This document shows positions 1-11,336 of a DNA stretch of 64,000 bases, piece after piece. How positions within the stretch are numbered: position 1 is the stretch's first letter; the number at the start of each line of letters is the position of its first letter. The stretch is taken from NCBI RefSeq assembly GCF_022201045.2, contig NC_068563.1, positions 30,167,001-30,231,000 of the forward strand, written 5' to 3'. This DNA comes from Citrus sinensis. Taxonomy: Eukaryota; Streptophyta; Magnoliopsida; Sapindales; Rutaceae. Made by a program: the position numbers and the translations under genes. Under the pieces are notes generated by a model that made no database searches, was not told where the DNA came from, and saw only the letters and a list, made by a program, of their open reading frames with translations.

Positions 1-426
1 GGTCGTTTTTCTTCAATAAATGGACAACATTTTCACAGATTCCTTCCTTTTTGGATATTATTTTCAACGCATGCTCTAGACAGATTTTAGGCAGTAATAT
101 CAACAGACTTTTAATATAGAAACACAAGAAATTCTAACAGATTTAGACTGTAATATCAGCAGGCTTTAAATGAAATTCCCTAATATAGAACGCAATAAAT
201 TTGTGCGAACGAATTTCTGCTCTCCATGAAGCAAAATGCCCATCACCAACTCATAGACCTTCAGTACTTTCAGAACAGCAACAGCATTAGTGGAATCACC
301 GCTACATTTTGTTAAAGTGTAAAACATCTTACAATGACAATAAAGATACATCATTAAAACATGAATTGGCCATAAAACAAATAATTGCTCCAACAACTTG
401 GCCATCATTAATTGCTTCTCCTAATA
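1..426. other. 3' flank of the farnesol kinase gene
   Basis: This AT-rich stretch follows the stop codon of the minus-strand kinase gene, so its right part should hold that gene's 3' untranslated region. I see no second gene. The open frame on the minus strand at 166-408 has no recognisable domain. Confidence 0.5.
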
Positions 427-2858
427 CTAGAAAACAAGACTGCCTACCGCCATAGAAGTTATAGTAATAGTAAGGTTGTCATCAAGCTTAGTGCTTATGG
501 GTAGTGATTCGACCAACGCTGAGGCTAGGGACACAACCAAGAATCCAAAAACCAACTCCCAACTACACTGCATATATCCGAATGAGAAGAAATAATACAT
601 GAACCTGCCACAAGATTGCTTATCATCAACAAAGCACTCGATTGTGCAGAGACTTTGTCCATCACAGGAAAAGGAATGAAGAAGCCAGGCACAACTTACC
701 CAATAGAAGATAAAAACCCAGCTGATGCCATTGCACAGCTACCGGCTATGGATTTGTTTTGGTTGTAGGGAAGTTTCCGTTTGCCAAACCGCCTTCCTAC
801 AACATCAGCAAAACCTAATGCAGAGCAAGTAAATAGAGCTTATGAACAATAATTTATTGCAAATAGATCAGTGAAAGTGCAAATACAGTTCTTTATGTCT
901 AGTTTGCATGAGAAGAGATTAAGATATTGAACAGCTGAAAGGCCAGTAAACAAGGATGATAGAACTGGCATACACAAAGATTCAGTTTCCTTACCATCTC
1001 CAGCACAAAGGTTACATATTGCAGCAATTCCATTTGGTGAATTCCTCCAATAAATCACACAAGCCAAAGTAATGGTTATTGCATAGTAGAGTGGTCCTGT
1101 CAGAAGTTCCCTGAAGCATGAAGCGAGCCAAGGACAAATTGAAAAATCATTTAAAGAATTAGTATAATCAGTCATGACAAAGACACCAAAAAATAACCCA
1201 AAAACCGTGTCATTTTTAAGTCTTCGCTTCAACTGAGCTTTTCCTTACAATTCATACCAAGGCGATATTATCATTTAGTGACAGCCCAGTTGGTAATTAG
1301 AGCCATAACCAAATGCTTTTTCTGACAATGAGAGAAAATCAAGTTGATGAATATGTCTAGGTTACACGTAGCTAGGTCAGTTCGATGAAAAAAAAAAATG
1401 TCTCTATATAGGATCAAGACCAAGTATATAATAATACTTCTTATTATGTGAACATGTATCTTTAGAAAATTTCAAAATAGGAACCCTCAACAATGTTTAT
1501 AGCATTCAAAGTTGTAACCTGCGGTCTCCATATCTGCTCATTGACTTCACAGTGGCTTCATCTTTCCACATTCCAGAGCCCACAAGAAGCATCCGTATTA
1601 TATTAACACCTGGAGTAAGACTTGCTAAAATTGCTCCCCGAGGACCAGAACTGCAATAATCAATAATAGCTGTTTCATCAGGCAGAATAAGAAGTATGAT
1701 TACATAAAACTTCTTTAGTCATGAGATTTTTACCTGAATAGTGGCCAGCAAAGCATGAAAACTAGCCCGATACTAATATGCACAAGCTTCCTATTCAGTT
1801 TCTAAACAAAGAAAATGTAAAGGATAAGAACTTCCTGTCAGTGAACAAAATATATGAGATGTTCAATTAATTGGTTTCTTTCATTTATTAAGCATAGTTA
1901 ACGAGCAAAATTTCCATCCCATTTCAGCACATTCTAATTTAATCTATGATACTGAAACTTTGCTTTGAGAGACAAATAAATCTATAAAACATCTGGCAGT
2001 TATTACACGGAAGACCTTAACAAAGAAATTATGCTAGCCATATACTCAGATAAAACACTTGCTTATGAGAATGCATCACTACATGGAACTTTGATTCATA
2101 AGTATAAGAAATGCAAAATCAATCTCCTACCCATCCAAAAATCAGCGTAAGATATCTTGAAACATAAAAATATAAATAAGAAAAACAGCCGATTTCAGAT
2201 TAATCTCAACAACGGTGCAATAAGAACATAATCGAAATGCAAAATATGGCTTTTAAAAATCAGTTCAGCTATCATTTTAAGCAAAACCACTCTCACATGC
2301 AAAACTTTTAGAAACAAAAAACTTTAAATTTTGATCAACACAGAATAGAACTAACTAAGTACTGAAATTGTTTGATAATTATCGCAATTTTTTTTTTTTG
2401 GGTGAAGAAAAAATACAAAGAAAAGAAAAGCCAGCTAAGCACGTTCTTCATATCGCAAATGACAAGTCAGCTTTTACTTATAACTTGCAAGCCGCTAGAC
2501 TAGAGTCCCAAATTCTCAATTTTAATAGTTTTAACTGCAAAAAATAAAATAATAAAATTCATTCTTAAATATTAATTTTGCTTACTAATTACACCTGATC
2601 GAAGAGGTCGCGTCTGGCGGTTTCTTCCCAAAGACGGAGACTGGACGCCGCGACGGCGGCGGAAACAGCCGAAGCGCAGACGTCGGAGAGCACGGGATTC
2701 TGCGGGAGAAGCATGGCGGCGGAAGGAGACGTAAGATTCGGACGAGAGATGGAGAATTGGGAGAAGCGAGGAGGAAATTTTGGACTGGGACTGCGAATGC
2801 GAATGCGACTGAGAAAAATTGAGGGACAAATTGAGAAATTTGCTGTGGTTAAAGGCAT
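427..2858 (-). CDS. FOLK: Farnesol kinase, plastid-targeted (At5g58560-like)
   Basis: The product should phosphorylate farnesol to farnesyl phosphate in plastid membranes. It belongs to the phytol/farnesol/dolichol kinase family of multi-pass CTP-dependent kinases. Six exons with consensus GT-AG sites, in order of translation, are 2595-2858, 1734-1801, 1519-1650, 995-1110, 700-814 and 427-604; they sum to 873 nt, or 290 residues. The first ~50 residues are rich in Ser, Arg and Pro like a plastid transit peptide, so I chose the ATG at 2858. A second ATG at 2714 begins the conserved part (MLLPQNPVLSDVC). Recognisable blocks are LNRKLVHISIGLVFMLCWP, the kinase-family block GPLYY...CNLCAGDG, FADVVGRRFGKRKLPYN and a hydrophobic C-terminus ending VGSLVF. 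The reading frame is unbroken and the length is near the family norm. The assignment rests on remembered Arabidopsis FOLK; phytol kinase (VTE5) is the nearest alternative. Confidence 0.9.
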
Positions 2859-3661
2859 TTTAATAACGTTTTCAAAAAAAAATAACGTTTTAAACCTGGT
2901 GGTGACCGGTAACAGCTAACTGCGACTCGTATCTCATCCCTCTTCCCGTCCTTCTGACGATTTTTGGATGACTGGCCATTACGAGTTAAGCAAAGTCTCT
3001 GGCCAACCTTGAACCAAATCTTTTAATTGTTAGCGGAATTCGGAAAAAAATTTCGAATTTAATTACTTTATTAATTATTACTGACTGATTATTACAGTGG
3101 GCTCCGCTCAGTGGGGTCAAATGTCCAGTGTAAACTGTGTAATTGTAAATTTGTTATAAAGTTCTCAAGCCCGTGGCCCACATTCATAAATGTTTGCTTT
3201 GGAATTGGAAATGTGAGATAATAATAGGAGAGGAGAAGAAAGCGGAGTAAAAGAGAAGAAATGAGAAGAGAGTGGAATATTTTTTTAATATTTGATTTGT
3301 TACGTAATTATACGAAAGAAAGGAAATTTTTAATTTTTAATGTAGATAATTTTAGTATTAAGTGGTAAATATTTAATATTTATTACAAATATAATTCAAA
3401 AAAATTAGTCAATAAATTTATTTAATATATTTACATAAATAACTAATAAAAATTTATTTGAAATAACATACTTTTATTTATAATTAAATTTTATTTTAAA
3501 AGTTTATTAACAAAATTTTATTTTGTTATTAATTTAGGTAATTATAATTATTTATTTTTTTGTAAATAAATTTTATTACATCTGATCAAGACGATGGCTG
3601 ATTGAATCAACTTTAATTCCAGTCTGAGAGACTTGACTGGCAACTCGATCAATTCTTTTTC
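2859..3661. other. Promoter and spacer upstream of FOLK
   Basis: This is the upstream region of the minus-strand kinase gene. It becomes strongly AT-rich after about 3280. I see no gene, and no TATA box I could place with confidence. Confidence 0.5.
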
Positions 3662-3797
3662 CGAGCGTATCATTATTAACCCAAATAATTTCTTTGAGCC
3701 CTAGAAGAGAGAAAAGATTTAGAGAAACATGATGTAAGGAAACTGAAATGTCTTCTAGGGCTCAAAGAAATTATTTTGGTTAATAATGATACGCTCG
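3662..3797. repeat. Near-perfect hairpin, two 47-bp arms
   Basis: The left arm (3662-3708, starting CGAGCGTATCATTATTAACC) returns as its reverse complement at 3751-3797, with about one mismatch. The loop is 42 nt. The match is seen directly. The open frame on the minus strand over it is a shadow. Confidence 0.85.
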
Positions 3798-3942
3798 CCT
3801 CTAATTTTCTATACTGAGTATGCTCTACATCCAAACACCTGAATCCCAACCTGTTCCAAACACTCCAAGGCCTTCTTACACTGCTATGATTGCAACATCC
3901 ACACAAGCCAGCTGTCGCGCATGGTTAAAAAACAGTGCCCTA

Positions 3943-4620
3943 CATGGGGCCCAACACAGACAGAACTGTCAAGCAGGCACATGCTATTAGAAAAGTAAAG
4001 CACAACGACTAAGACTTTTACTTCATTTCAAAAGCTCTCAACCAGAGAAACTTCCCCATGAACATCTCTTTTCAATCGGCTTACCAGCTGCAAGATTTTG
4101 CAAAGAAGTTACTCATAGGTTTTGACATTCTTCATTTGGTTAAAAACCTATTCCATGGGGCCCAACACAGACAGAATTGTCAAGCAAGCACATGCTATTA
4201 GAAAAGTAAAGCACACCTTTTGAGAAAGTAAAGCACACCGACTAAGACTTTTACTTCCTTTCAAAAGCTCTCAACCAGAGAAACTTCCCCATGAACATCT
4301 CTTTCCAATCGGCTTACCAGCTACAAGATTTTGCAAAAAAGTTACTCACAGGTTTTGACATTCTTCATTTGGTTAAAAACCTATTCCATGGGGCTCAACA
4401 CAGACAGAACTGTCAAGCAGGCACATGCTATTAGAAAAGTAAAGCACACCTTTTGAGAAAGTAAAGCACACCGACTAAGACTTTTACTTCCTTTCAAAAG
4501 CTCTCAACCAGAGAAACTTCCCCATGAACATCTCTTTCCAATCGGCTTACCAGTTGCAAGATTTTGCAAAGAAGTTACTCATAGGTTTTGACATTCTTCA
4601 TTTGGTTAAAAACATATTCC
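3943..4620. repeat. Three tandem copies of a ~210-234 bp unit
   Basis: The phrase around CATGGGGCCCAACACAGACAG starts copies near 3943, 4153 and 4387. Each runs on through CTCTCAACCAGAGAAACTTC and ends near TTGACATTCTTCATTTGG. Copies 2 and 3 carry an extra ~24 bp containing CACCTTTTGAGAAAGTAAAG. The copies differ at only a few bases, so the duplication is fairly recent. It abuts the reverse-transcriptase fossil and may be part of the same old insertion. Confidence 0.85.
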
Positions 4621-4980
4621 TCACCAGTTCTGGAGTTCACTACAAACAAATGTTCTTACCCTATACGAAGATCCCAATGCTTCAACTTCTACACCAATTG
4701 TTGAAGATCTTCAGTTTTAGTTGCCATCAATATGCTCGTAATGTCAGCATATTCTGATTCAGAGTCAGTGGAGGTACTGGTTGAGTTTTTATCAAGGAGT
4801 TTGGAGGCTACAATATTTTTCTAAATTATACAATTTGGAAAGAATTGAATACCAATAACTGCCTTTTGCATTCCAGATGCCTATTATCAATGGACCGTTC
4901 TGCCCTTTGGTCTTAAAGTTGCTCCTTTTCAGGTTGCCCAAAAGCTGTAACTGGGGATTGGATAAAGGGTTTAGAGACAA
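4600..4980 (+). mobile_element. Fossil reverse-transcriptase fragment, pararetrovirus-like
   Basis: One stretch near 4875-4945 reads like the YQW...LPFGLK...AP block found in reverse transcriptases of plant pararetroviruses (Caulimoviridae) and their Gypsy relatives. Only a short piece is present, it is broken in several places, and no terminal repeats are seen. It looks old. Family assignment is tentative, because Ty3/Gypsy elements share this block. Confidence 0.45.
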
Positions 4981-6355
4981 CTCTGGTTTGAGCCTTGTGT
5001 TTTTGGAATTATTTTAAGGGTGTGTGATGGTCCAATAGAGGTGTGGTGAATGTTTATGGCAGGTGGAGTAACATAGATTATAATTTTAAAATTTCATTTA
5101 AAAACCAAAAAAAAAAACAAAGCCACTATATGCTGCGCTCTGAAGTCGATGCCAGTCGCCGCCATTTCATCTCATATAAGCTCATGAATGATATGAAAAT
5201 GATCAAAGATTAATGATCTGTATAATAGATCAACTCATTTAGGCGAAAATTTTGATTTTTTTTCTAGATTTGTGGAAATTAAAATGTTTCTAAATATTTT
5301 GAAACAATATTTGAAGCTCGTTTTCTCACTCGCCAATGTCATTTTTAAATTCACTTAATTAGAAAAATAATGAGGAGAGCGCAACGTCTTAAATAATCCC
5401 TTGTGAGGCTTTCCGAGACGATATTTTCTATTTGCATTCCTTTTTTCCAGATTTGTGGAAGTTAAATGTTTGTAAACATTTTGAATTGAATTTGAACAAC
5501 ATACATACATTTGTTGATCTCAATGGCAATGTAGTAATGTTAACCATTGGTCGATGAGTCCAACGGTACTAGCGGTGAGATTGCACGTGTTAGTGACAGT
5601 AGCCATGGTGGCAATCCAACAGCCCGACAACTATTAGATTTATATTTCTATATTTTCATATTAAATAAATAAATAAATTTATTTTATTAAGTTGTTTAAA
5701 TCATTACTTAAACTTAATTAATATAAAAATTATCTATAATTTTAAATTGATAAAATATTAATTATAACTAATAATTATTTGATTACATTAAATAAGTTAA
5801 AAAGTTGGAGGGGTATTTTTGGAAGGTTTGATTTCCAACATAAGGAGAATTTGAATTTTTCACTCTTTGGTATGGAATTCAAATTATACATTATGATAGA
5901 TATTAAATTACAATAAAAATTAAATTCTTATATATTATGTCAAACAAAACAATGAAAATGAAAAAAGAATTCAAATTACTTTCATCTCCTCCATCCTCTC
6001 CTTTCAACCAAACACCAACTTAAAGTTTTAAAAATTAAGTTTAATTTAACTATATTGATGAAGTTGTTGTTAATTATTAACTAAATAATGTCACTAGTCA
6101 CTAGTGCATGAGCAAATTATCAACTAAATCATTAATTACACATCTTCTAGTCATATATATGATCTAGTAAAAATTAAGAGTGACAGGTTACAACCTCTCT
6201 ACTGGTAACCAATCACCAATGTTTGACCTATATAATTTGTAATAACATCAACTTTATTTCTTAGTTGTCTCTATCCAACCACACAGATATCAAAGTTATG
6301 TAGTAAAATAAATTTAAAGATGATTACTCTTATAATCACATTTGTCAATTGAATA
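4981..6355. other. AT-rich spacer
   Basis: I see no gene here. A less AT-rich patch at about 5100-5640 holds no open frame of interest. The rest is low-complexity AT. Confidence 0.5.
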
Positions 6356-6360
6356 TATAT

Positions 6361-7484
6361 TGTGATTAAAATTACGGCATCAATACGGTAATTAAACGTA
6401 AATTACGTAAATGAAACATAAGACATGTAAATTTAACATAAAACTTATAAATTAATATTAAGCGAAAAATAAAATATAAATTATGTAAATGAAACATAAT
6501 ACTTACAAATGTAAGGTAAAATAAGTAAATTCATAGAAGTGGTAAATTAGTGTATTATTGGTAAACAAAACAAAACCTTACAAATGTAATATAAAACTTG
6601 TAAATCAATATTAAGTGTAAAATAAAACATAAATTATGTGAATGAAGCATACGACTTATAAATAGAAGATAAAACAAGTAAACTAATATGATGGTTACTG
6701 AAAAAGTGGGGGAAAACTTACAAATGTAAAATAAAAACTCATTATAATAACGATTCCTTATATGTTCACTAATTTTGTTTCAAAATTGAATATTGATAGT
6801 TTTGGGTTTATATAATACATATAATGATAAATGTGAAATTTTATAAAGGATCAAACTAATTTTCAAAATCGAATTTTGAAAAACTATTATTTTCATGTTT
6901 TTCAAATCTATTATAAAATAAGGTAATTTTGCATCCTTCCCAAACTCTTTGACTATAGTCCTAAATGTTTCTTTAAGTACAAATAAAAAGTAAAATTCAA
7001 AACTATATGAAGTATGTATAAGAATGAGAATTAGATTTAATTTTATTGATATATCATATATCTCTAATAATGTAAGAATATATTTTTTATTTTGTTTTAA
7101 CTTAATCCACATCAAGAAAAATAATTTTACTTAATTAACCTGTGAAGTAAACAAATATTATAATAGAAAATAAAAGAAGTTTATATATATCCCAGAATGA
7201 ATATTAAATTTATGGTTATACTAATTCAATAAAATTTATTCCAATTGTTTTCAGTGTAATTTTTTTATTTGCTATTGATGAGTGGATTTTATCTTTGTTT
7301 AATTAAAGTCTTATGCTATTTTTACAAGTATTTGTTTTCTTTGCAATTTTAAAACACCAATTTATCACTCTTATATTAATTTACTTATTTTACCTTCTAT
7401 TTACTAATCTTATATATAATTTACAAAATTTTTGTATGTCACAACATTGACACTGTAATTTTAATCACGGTATCATAAATTTTT
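6361..7484. mobile_element. Possible ~1.1 kb AT-rich fold-back element
   Basis: GTGATTAAAATTAC near 6361 returns as its reverse complement near 7456-7475. The inner sequences (repeats of GTAAATTAATATTAAG and AAAATAAGTAAATTAATAT type) also recur in opposite orientation at about 7360-7440. The left half holds a second, internal direct repeat of ~150 bp (about 6420-6530 and 6590-6690). No coding region is seen; the minus-strand open frame at 6780-7115 is AT-rich noise. A non-autonomous DNA element is likely, but I found no clear target duplication. Confidence 0.45.
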
Positions 7485-8075
7485 CCGTGTATGTGTGTGT
7501 ATTAAATTGTGTGACACCCATTTTTCCATATTTGCCAATGACATCTGGCACATATTTAATAAAATTTCCTAGTTCATTAGTTTTTCATGCTGCAGGCGAC
7601 ACTGTCCAAATGGGATCCTCTAAATCACCTTTATTATGTTTCTTAATTATTAGATAAAACCATAAGGATATGCATAGTTTGTACAGTAAGGATACTCAAA
7701 TAAGCGTTTTGATAGAAAGACTAAAAACCCCAAATATTACGCTCCAAAATTGACCAAATCCATCAATATTTGGATAGTTTGGGTATTTACACTTGTCCTT
7801 ACATGGAAGTGCATATAAGAATCTCACATTTGCATTGGTGGCAAAACGGGAAACTGGAATTAGCCGCTTGATAAATGATAATGCATGGGTTTGTAGTAAA
7901 AATAACATCTATGAAAGGCAGAGATAAGACAATTAATTTCATCACTTGCTCTCATTTTCTTCCTTTGTTCTTGTTCTTGGGTAAGTATGCGCTGAAAATT
8001 CAAAGCGTGTTTGATATAGTAATTTTATAATTAAGCATAATACAATCGAGTGCTTTAATTCGTTTTATAGGTTCA
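7485..8075. promoter_or_regulatory. Upstream region of the first bZIP gene
   Basis: This spacer should hold the promoter and leader of the downstream bZIP gene. TTTTATAG ending at 8070, five bases before the start codon, looks like a splice acceptor, so a leader intron is likely. The second bZIP gene shows the same arrangement. Confidence 0.4.
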
Positions 8076-9683
8076 ATGGAGGGTATTCAGAAGAAATTTG
8101 GCAATGGACAGGGGCTGCCTCCTATTCCATTGCCATCTTCGTTCAGTCGCAAAAATACTGGCGATGATGCTGGCAAAGAAGCCAAGGCAACTGCAGAGCC
8201 TGAGACTGAGGATCGTGAGCTGGAAGCCAAGAAGCTGAGACGGTGGATTAATCTTTACTTACGCTCTTTTTTCAAGATTAGTTAACATTTTTTTTATTAG
8301 ATTCTCTTCCTAATTAGCCGAGTTTTTGCCCTGAAGGAATTAAACATAATTGATCGCTAACAAGAATTCATACAAGTGTAGAGCATGACTATGTACATGT
8401 ACAATAAGTAGTGAACGTGTCATAAAGCCTTTAAATTAAGCTCACGTAAGTTTAAATTATGAGAGAATCTTATTATATATAACTCTTGAATTTTTTTTTT
8501 TTTCAATTTTGCATCATGTATATGTTCATCTTCATCATTAATTTGGATAAAACTCACTTTGATATGAGATTGGTTCCGGAAAAAGTAACAATAATAAAAG
8601 AACATATCTTATAACCATTGTAATTAGATTCTTTGAAGTTCAGGAAAGTTGAGTTTGTGAGAGAATCTTGATTCACATATATATTACTTTTTTTTGTAAG
8701 ATTAATTTTCTTGCATTAATTTGTTTCAACAAAATATAAGGGTTTATATCGGAAGATTTCTATTAACGTGTTTGAAAAAAAAATTATTTCTTGTGTGGCA
8801 GCGTTCTTGCAAGCAGGCAATATTCTCAGAAATATAGACTCAAGCAGCTTCACTACATTATGCAACTCGAAACAGAAGTGAAAGCTCTCCAAGTAATTAA
8901 ATTTAATTATATATTCACCGCAAAGCATCTCTCAGTTTTTTTATATATAAACACAGTTGTTTTGATGACTCTAAATGAAATCTGTACATGTGTATATATA
9001 TTTACGTTACGCAGGCCGAAGTAGCCATAATGTCGCCTCGGATCAAATATGCAGACTGCCAGAACTCATTGCTGCGTGCAGAAAATGGTTCGATGAAGCA
9101 AAAACTTTCTGCCTTTTCTGGTGAACTTACATTCAAAGAAGGTCCTTCTTCTTCTCTTAATTTGTCTCTAATCATCATATCGTATGAGCGCCTTTTCTTT
9201 AAAATCTTTTCACGTTCTATTGTGTTGCACAAGTTAATATAAACCAAACCCCTTTCTGCCCTTTAATTTGACCAGGACTGGAACCCTACATCTCTTCTTT
9301 TTCTCTCTAATATGTTAAATTTTTCTTTATAATTCTTGGCAGCCCTATTTGGTATATATAGCATTTTTATGCGTATATATATTCTTTTGTTGTGTGAATA
9401 TTAGTGTTCCTTTTTTTCAATATTTATTATCTACTTATTACTATTGGTGTTAGTTTTACCATTATTATCTACTTGTTACTATTATTATTATTATTTTAAA
9501 TCTTGAGAGGGATTTCCAACAGAAGTGACCAATTTGATGATTTAATTTATAACTTTTGCAGCTCAATATGAGGAACTGAAGAGGGAGAGGCAGATATTGA
9601 AGCAACTTTGCATAATGTATAATCAACAGCAAGAACAGCCAAAGTTGGTGAACAATCTGAATCAAAGATTCAACAAAATGTGA
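8076..9683 (+). CDS. Group-E-like bZIP protein with altered basic region
   Basis: A small bZIP transcription-factor homologue, expected in the nucleus. Four exons (8076-8242, 8802-8892, 9015-9141, 9562-9683) total 507 nt, or 168 residues, with all junctions in frame. A short Pro/Ser-rich head leads to the basic region at about residues 55-72 and then to a leucine zipper that contains a proline (IMSPRI). That zipper proline is typical of the AtbZIP34/61 group, where it is reported to disfavour homodimers. The invariant Asn of the basic region (N-x7-R/K) is Ser here (ASRQYSQKYR). This should weaken ordinary DNA binding, so the protein may act as a partner or inhibitor of its tandem neighbour at 13,070. 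Exons 2 and 3 (91 and 127 nt) match that neighbour's exactly in length. The C-terminus is far shorter. Confidence 0.82.
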
Positions 9684-10310
9684 TGAAATAATTAGTTCTT
9701 TTACCATCTGCAGGAATCAACTCTGCTGTATCTTTAATTATTAAACAATTTCTGGGTTTGTGCGGCATTTGTTTCTTTAATGCTGTTTGGGTACTGGACT
9801 TTCATCCTAGTTTTCTATCAGTTGTTCTCTTTTATATCGCCATTGGAACTCATGAAAGTGAGAATTAATAATAATAGAGTGGCCTTTTCTCTTGAAATTA
9901 AAGGGTAATTAATTTTCAATGCATTTGAATCTTTTCATACTTTTTATAAAAATTTAATAACCTAATTTTTTTGTCAAAATATAAATGGCTTGTTATTGTT
10001 GCATAGTATACATAGTGACGTCTTCTTGCCTTTATGAGGAAGCAAATTTCCCACTTTTTTTTTTTTCTACAACAACACTTTCATAAAGTTCATCATCAAT
10101 AATAACAAACGTGCAATTTGTATATACCGTATATACGTAGAAACGAAACTAGTAATTGGAATATGTTATCAAATTAATGATGTATTTAGTATCACTGATT
10201 TATTCGCTGTATACTAAATCAGTCAAAACACACATTAAAACTGAAGGATAATTTAATGCATGTGATTGATAAATAAAATTATTAATCCAGAAAATAAAGG
10301 TGAAGTTGCT
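9684..10310. other. 3' flank of first bZIP gene
   Basis: This stretch follows the bZIP stop codon and should hold its 3' untranslated region. A ~90-bp block at 10158-10246 recurs at 12021-12110. No other feature is seen. Confidence 0.5.
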
Positions 10311-10315
10311 AAGAG

Positions 10316-10745
10316 GCTAAGGCTCCATTTGGTACAACTTTTCAAGTATAACTTATTTAAGTAGAACTTTTATAAATAAAACTTTTACTTACAAAATTTT
10401 AGTTGTTTGGTTGTCAATGAGATTTTTTTTTAAAACATAAAATTAATTTAATAGGCAAGTTTTTTTAAAGTTATATTATGAAAATAATAAAACAACATTG
10501 TCAAATAAGTAGATGATATTTTAGATAATTTAACATTTAAAAAAAACTTTTCAACCTCTACTCTCAAAAATTAAAAATTTGAGATTTTACTAGTAAAGGT
10601 AAAATAATTTATTTAAGCTTCGAAAGCTCTACTTAAAAAAAATAAAACAACAACCAAAATTATAATAAGTGTTTATGTAATTAAATAAATACTTATAACC
10701 ATTAGATAAGGTATACCAAACGTATAATAAGGGGCCGCAAGCCTT
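10316..10745. mobile_element. Possible MITE with imperfect inverted ends
   Basis: The left end (GGCTCCATTTGGTAC) and the right end (GTATACCAAACG...GGGGCC, reversed) share an ATTTGGTA-like core. Inner stretches with AAGTAGAACTTTTA-type sequence recur inverted. GGCTCCATTTGG resembles ends of plant hAT-type MITEs. Boundaries are uncertain and no target duplication was identified. Confidence 0.35.
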
Positions 10746-11088
10746 GAGACTTTGATCGTAAATCTCTAATGCCAAAAAAAAAATAATAATTGATATAGAT
10801 ATCATACCGAAAAGTTTATCCTTTAAAAGTAGATTTTTTTCAATGATTTGACCCATCTAATTTTAATTATTTAACACTCTACTCAATCAGTTTAATTCTC
10901 TCTTTTAATATTACGCTTTAAAAGTTCAGTTATATAAAATGTGGACCCCTAAAATTTTAATAAAGCAGCTTCACCTTGCTAGAAAATAAATTTATCTAAA
11001 ATCTAAATTTCAAATGTAAAATATTCCATCATACATAATTACGAAACATAACCATTAATATTTTTGTTTTAGATACGTTTTTAGTATC

Positions 11089-11336
11089 GGTGGGCATTCG
11101 GTTTGGTTTTAGCCGAACTGGACCGATATTTGAAAATCAAATAGATATAAATTTAATTCAGTGTTTACAATGTCAAATCAAATCAGTAAAAAAAAATTTA
11201 AAAAAAAAATCTGAATACCGAATCGAATCAACTTGAATCACATTAAAATTCGGGTTCAATTGGTTAAAATCTCACAAAATGATTGAATTTGACTCGATTT
11301 TGTAAAAGAGTACGAATCGAACCGAATTGCCCACCA
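11089..11336. mobile_element. MITE, CGGTGGGCA-type ends
   Basis: The left end CGGTGGGCATTCGGTTTGG pairs with the right end, which reversed reads TGGTGGGCAATTCGGTTCG. These form TIRs of about 20 bp on a ~250-bp element with no coding capacity. The end sequence is common among dicot hAT-like MITEs. A related element lies at 25,350-25,697. Confidence 0.65.

Noticed and set aside
6780-7115. 111-residue open frame on the minus strand
   Set aside because: Ile/Leu/Lys-rich translation of AT-rich fold-back DNA.
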